This document shows positions 59,621 to 64,000 of a DNA stretch of 64,000 bases, in pieces. The stretch is from NCBI GenBank assembly GCA_034509925.1, contig CM067529.1, positions 1,914,001-1,978,000 on the forward strand. Reading direction: 5' to 3'. The notes under the pieces were generated by a model, which saw nothing but the letters and a program-made list of their open reading frames with translations, was not told the DNA's origin and searched no databases. Position 1 is the first letter of the stretch; each line of letters begins with the position of its first letter. Source of the stretch: Hirudinaria manillensis (Eukaryota > Annelida > Clitellata > Hirudinida > Hirudinidae). Position numbers and translations under genes: made by a program.

Positions 59621-62600
59621 TTGAGTTGGTTTTTTGCAATTATTTGATGATGTTACTCAGATCTTGTAAACTTATAATTATTATGAAAGTCAAACAAAAT
59701 AGAGCATCATTTATTGTTTTGAATTAAATTAAGAGTTGGTACTGATGAATAATGTCTTGTCGTATATTCCAGTGTCTAATAACATGTCTGACAGCAGTGA
59801 AGATGGGATTTTAAGTGGTAAATGTTTATTTATAATATAAATTTTGAAAATAATTTAGCCAAAAAGACATGGTGTTAAAGTACTTTTCAATTCTATTTCT
59901 GAAGTGGCGAAGACTTTTAGAAAATTGAGGCGTGAGATTCGGCACAACAAAATGGTAACTTCTGATAGGCTGTTTCTTTTTGCAGACACTTGTAATATTA
60001 ACAAATTCCTTTTAGCTCACTGAAACTAGTTTACAAAAATTTGAAGAAGTCGTTACGATGCTGAGGTACATTAATGTCCATTTTGTAACTTTCAACATTC
60101 TTTAATTACATGTAAAAATCACGTTATTATTATTATTCCAGCTCTGCGCTACCTGATGTCAAAGATCAATCTTTGTTTGAAATTGATGACCTATTGTACA
60201 GAAAGGATGACAATCAGGAAGCAAATTCGTCAAGTTAGTTGTAATGGGATTATTCTATCGGAATTCTAAGGAATGCCCATCAATATTAACATAATATGTA
60301 TTTATTTTGGTTGTTTCATTTTAATTTATAATGAATAGTTATAACTATTTTAAAACAAATTTTTACGATTATTTTCCGAACGTGAACATAATCAAATTAG
60401 CATCTTAGCTGCCAGCTTATTCCAGCGGGTTTCCATTAAAGTTAAATTCGGATTTTTATGACGATTCATTTTTGAAACAGAAAAATATTCTGAAGATGAG
60501 AGCAGAAACATAAGTAGGAATTGTTTTGAAGATTATCAAATTATTTACAATCACAAGGTAAATGACCAATATTATCGTTTGAAATAGAATTTCAAATATA
60601 ATAATAACCAAATCTACCAATCTTGCAATATAACACGATAAGCATTATTATCAATAATCAGGTAATGAATGCATGGACACCTCGCGACAATCCCCGCTTT
60701 GACAGTACATATCTTAAGCTGCTACAGTATCTACCGGACGACGTACCTACGAACAAAATATGCCGTGAAATTTCATGGTTAGTAAAAACAAAGCAAGAAT
60801 TCTAAATTTGTAATTAATATTAATTTAAACGAATTTAGGTTATCACTAGCAATGATAGGATCACGAGTTGACTCAAAATTGGTTACTGCGTTGAAATTTT
60901 TAAAAGTTGCATATAAAAGAATGAAAGAACCCATGCTTACGAGCCTAAGTGGCTATGGTTTGTAAAATTATTTTCGATGATATAACCAATAATGTTAACT
61001 GATAATAAATTGTTACATGTGGTAAATAATAATTTTATTATTTATTTTGTTTTAATGTTTAAAATATGCGATATATTTAATGATGAAATGCATTGAAATA
61101 TGAAAAATGAATTTATAGTGAATAGAGTATTTTTATCTCTGACAAATCTAAGAAAGATTCCTAATGGCAGGCATGCTGATAAGAAAAGGATTACTTGTTG
61201 GTTGTCTAAACAAGGTAGGTTCATTAAATTAACTTTTAATCTTTTTCAATTTTCATTCATCTCATAATTCAAACAGCTACCGAATTGTTCCAAATGTTTG
61301 ACATGAAAGAACTGAAATTACTGAAATTCGATTCGGATTACATCGATGCAATGAAAGAGGTTTGAATATTTTTGCACTTCAAAACAATCTTAAGGGGAGT
61401 CCATAAATTAAGGGTGACTACAATTGTGACGGGGGACTGCTGATAAACCTGTATATGACTTTATGCAATCGCTTCAGATTTTGCTTTAATCGGTTGCCAA
61501 ATTGTTAGTTTGGAAGTTTGGTATTTAAGGGAGTGAGATTTATTTTAGAGTGTGATATGGGGGAAGGGAATTGAAATGGTCTAAAATAGCGTGAGGTGCT
61601 TTAAGGACTGCCCCTAAGACCAAGCGTAATCATACTATATTGTTATATTCATTCACATAAAATTATTTGCTGCTAAAGGGGTGTTCCAGTGTTCGACAAA
61701 TATATTTGTTTACAAGGGCCACTTGTCTGGAATCAATGTCTTATCACGAGGACGACTTGTATGAATATTTTATGTCTGCACGAGATGAAGAGCAAAAAGT
61801 TGAACGTTTAAAGAATTTTCTTATTGGTATCGTAAAGGTAATATTACCAACATATATACCTTATGAATTAGTTAGAATAATAATTAGAAAATTATGTAAC
61901 AATTATAAAATTTATTTATCAAGGATGATTCAAATGTTGATGATGTTCATCGTTATGGAATTTCAACGAGGTCGTTTCTTGAACGCTGCGGAACCCTTCT
62001 TTTAACATTTGACAAATATTTAGAACGTTTAATGGCGGTGAGTTGAATTGCAATTAATTACGATTAATTTTATGAAATTAACTATTTAACTTTGTATAGA
62101 ATAACGATTATACAAGAGAACATTTAAGAGACATAGAAAGACATAACACTTATGTGATAGAACCATATCTGGTGAACAATCAAAACCAGGAGGAGATTTG
62201 GAGACCTAAAATTAGGCAATTGATAAGTGAAAAATTAAATGATGCAAACTTCCGTGATTATGATAAACAAACAGCAGACGAACCCGACTATACGATCGAG
62301 AAATTTCTTTTTTATGACAACTTTATGAAGAGACTTCATGTTTTGAATATCATTCATACTGCATGTTGCATGAGCGAAGAATTAGTTAAGGTTTTTTTTT
62401 ATTTATTTGGAGCAATATCTTTAAGAACACTAAAAATTAATTTATTTTGTGTTTCTTCATATTATTTTTAAAATTATATTTTACAGTCTGAAGGAACATA
62501 TTTTTGTTACGACAGTAAGATATTTAGAAGTTGTTATTCATCTCCAATCATAAAATATTTGCACAGCATTTTTAATGACTCATCTAAACGAGGAAACATT

Positions 62601-62950
62601 CCTTGGTGGATTGAGACCACCATGAAACATTGGTTAGATTTTTAATGTTTTAAATTTCCACACTTATATAATCAAACTTTTTAAACATATTGTTCTTAAC
62701 AGCCCATTCTTGTTTCTGCCAAACCGATTGGATTATCTGATGGAAGATCTTATTAAGCTTATGAAAGGCGAATACCTGAGTGAGGTAGGATAATATCTGT
62801 TTAAAAGTAGAAATATAAAGTCATTTATAATGTCTCAGAATGTTATTTGAATTGTTTTATCATTGAATTGAAGTGTTGGGATTGTAGGTTGCAGAGGAAC
62901 AAATTTATTTTGCCATTAATGTTTTGCACGTGGAAGAAGATCCAAAGTAA
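59543..62950 (+). CDS. Repeated unknown gene, copy R5
   Basis: Full-length plus-strand copy. The first exon begins at 59543, an ATG at 59784 opens MSDSSEDGILS, and the stop is at 62948-62950 (ending VLHVEEDPK). Exon order is as in R1. The acidic exon is at 61675-61838 (GCSSVRQIYLF; YHEDDLYEYFMSARDEEQ), the variable exon at ~61922-62038 and the conserved exon at 62097-62390. The variable exon reads DDSNVDDVHRYGISTRSF, very different from the R1 version yet the same length class and open. As in R1, the junction from the MSDSSEDG exon to the coiled-coil exon does not keep one frame, so the translation start is uncertain. A poly(A) signal (gtaataaaaac) follows the stop near 63005. No family was recognised. 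Confidence 0.65.
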
Positions 62951-63440
62951 TCTAGTCATTATTCCGATGGTTGAGCCTGAACTTGTTTTGATTTATCTTG
63001 ATTTGTAATAAAAACTTTGTAACTTTATGGATTGCACTTGTAAATAATCGCCAAGATTCGATGCAATAACTGGTTGTAAATACTGGTTGGGTGTGCACCT
63101 AATATTTTGTTGGCCACACTAAATATAGAGACATAAAAAATATCAACGTCATCATCATAATGCAGGCATCAATAGTGAGCAACATGGTTGATTCATTTAT
63201 TCCCATTTTTGTTTTCTTTAATGCCCAAATATTTATTGGAGAACGAAGGAAGAACGCAATTGCCTTGGGCTAAAATTTAAACTTGGAATTTTTACTTTAA
63301 AAAAAACACGTTTTAAGATGTTGCAGGCAATTACACTAATTTCAATCTTAATTACGTAATTATTTTTATAAAAATGGACTATAATATTAAATTTGAATTA
63401 AATTATTTTTTATAATATTAATAAAAATATAAACAAAGAA

Positions 63441-64000
63441 ATAAAAACAAATTTCAGGATGTGAGTATGGAGACAAGATCAGCATATGCGGATTCTATCG
63501 CCAATCTGCGTCAAATTTCTGTAAATATTACAAAGAAGAATGCTGTGCTTCCTGCAGGGCATTTGCTTGATTTTTTTACTAAAAGTAATTACACTCCCCC
63601 CCGCTTGACATTTTTAAATATTAAAGATTTGAAATTCAAATGCAACAGCTGTGACACATTTACATGGCTATATTAAGAAGTTGCTCTTCAATGGAAATCG
63701 AAGTTAGCGCTAGAGCCGGGACTGCGATGTTTGCACTGAGAAATACAAACATCCAGTAAATAAATGTAATTTTGGTCCTGTAATAAAATATATAACTGTG
63801 GTATTCATTCTACAGTTCAGAGTTATAGAGAGAACAGTTATATTATTTGATTGGGGTTCGTCCATAAAAAATGTTTGCCCTGGGGCATGATAGAGCCTTT
63901 CGAGAAATATAGACCGGGGGGCCTGCAAGGGCTAAAGGCGTATTTCCTGTCTTGGCAGATTAACAATTGACGTTATTTAGTTTTCGCGCTAAATTAGTCG
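63441..64000 (+). repeat. Right-array unit R6, start only
   Basis: The upstream part of a further unit runs off the window. It includes the small-ORF exon at 63467, but with one extra T in the run before ACTAAAA, which shifts its frame relative to R5 and R3. The poly-C run after it is shorter (about 7 C) than in R5 (about 11). The conserved element begins near 63880. The array therefore continues to the right. Confidence 0.85.

Larger units (their letters stand above)
58141..63440 (+). repeat. Right-array unit R5
   Basis: Complete plus-strand unit, including the upstream small-ORF exon (58169-58285), the conserved GC-richer element (58600-58850), one direct-repeat block (59085-59290) and the gene. 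The distance from this upstream exon to the next (63467) is 5298 bp. It keeps the ~40-bp GC-rich segment (58915-58955) found in R3 but not in R1 or R2. Confidence 0.92.

Overview
The window is animal nuclear DNA: AT-rich, with short spliceosomal introns (about 50-350 bp, GT...AG), AATAAA-type poly(A) signals and recognisable metazoan genes. Gene content (a FoxA transcription factor, an oligoadenylate-synthase-family enzyme with MATH domains beside it, a reeler-domain secreted protein, and a CNK/IPCEF1-like PH protein) points to an invertebrate with a compact genome. Presence of the OAS family argues against insects and nematodes, which lack it. I cannot fix the phylum from sequence alone.

Layout: (1) 1-16758 holds three near-identical tandem units of about 5.46-5.8 kb, each with one intron-rich gene on the minus strand. 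(2) 17050-51028 is a single-copy block: reeler/PLAC secreted protein (-), CNK/IPCEF1-like PH protein (+), COQ5 (-) and SOD2 (+) head to head, FoxA (+, no introns), a three-MATH-domain protein and an OAS-like nucleotidyltransferase (+,+, possibly one gene), PSMD3 (+), R3HDM4 (+), HSD17B7-like reductase (+) and CCT1/TCP1-alpha (-). (3) 51545-54080 is a decayed Ty3/gypsy-type pol region on the minus strand. (4) 54086-64000 holds two further copies and the start of a third of the left-hand unit, now on the plus strand. The repeated gene family therefore flanks the block as a large inverted repeat.

The repeated gene encodes a protein of about 470 residues from its best-supported exons. I cannot assign it to a family. 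Its exon phases agree from one exon to the next through the 3' two thirds in all copies, and one exon diverges strongly between left and right arrays while staying open, so it is a real protein-coding family. The 5' exons do not resolve into a single frame. A second small spliced ORF (64 codons) lies just upstream in the copies that keep its first exon.

Conserved housekeeping functions in the block: ubiquinone biosynthesis and mitochondrial superoxide removal (COQ5 and SOD2, sharing a 234-bp promoter region), proteasome regulation (PSMD3), cytosolic protein folding (CCT1) and sterol/steroid reduction (HSD17B7-like). The most interesting single locus is the MATH plus OAS-like region at 35418-39831, a candidate innate immune nucleotidyltransferase with an unusual domain partner.
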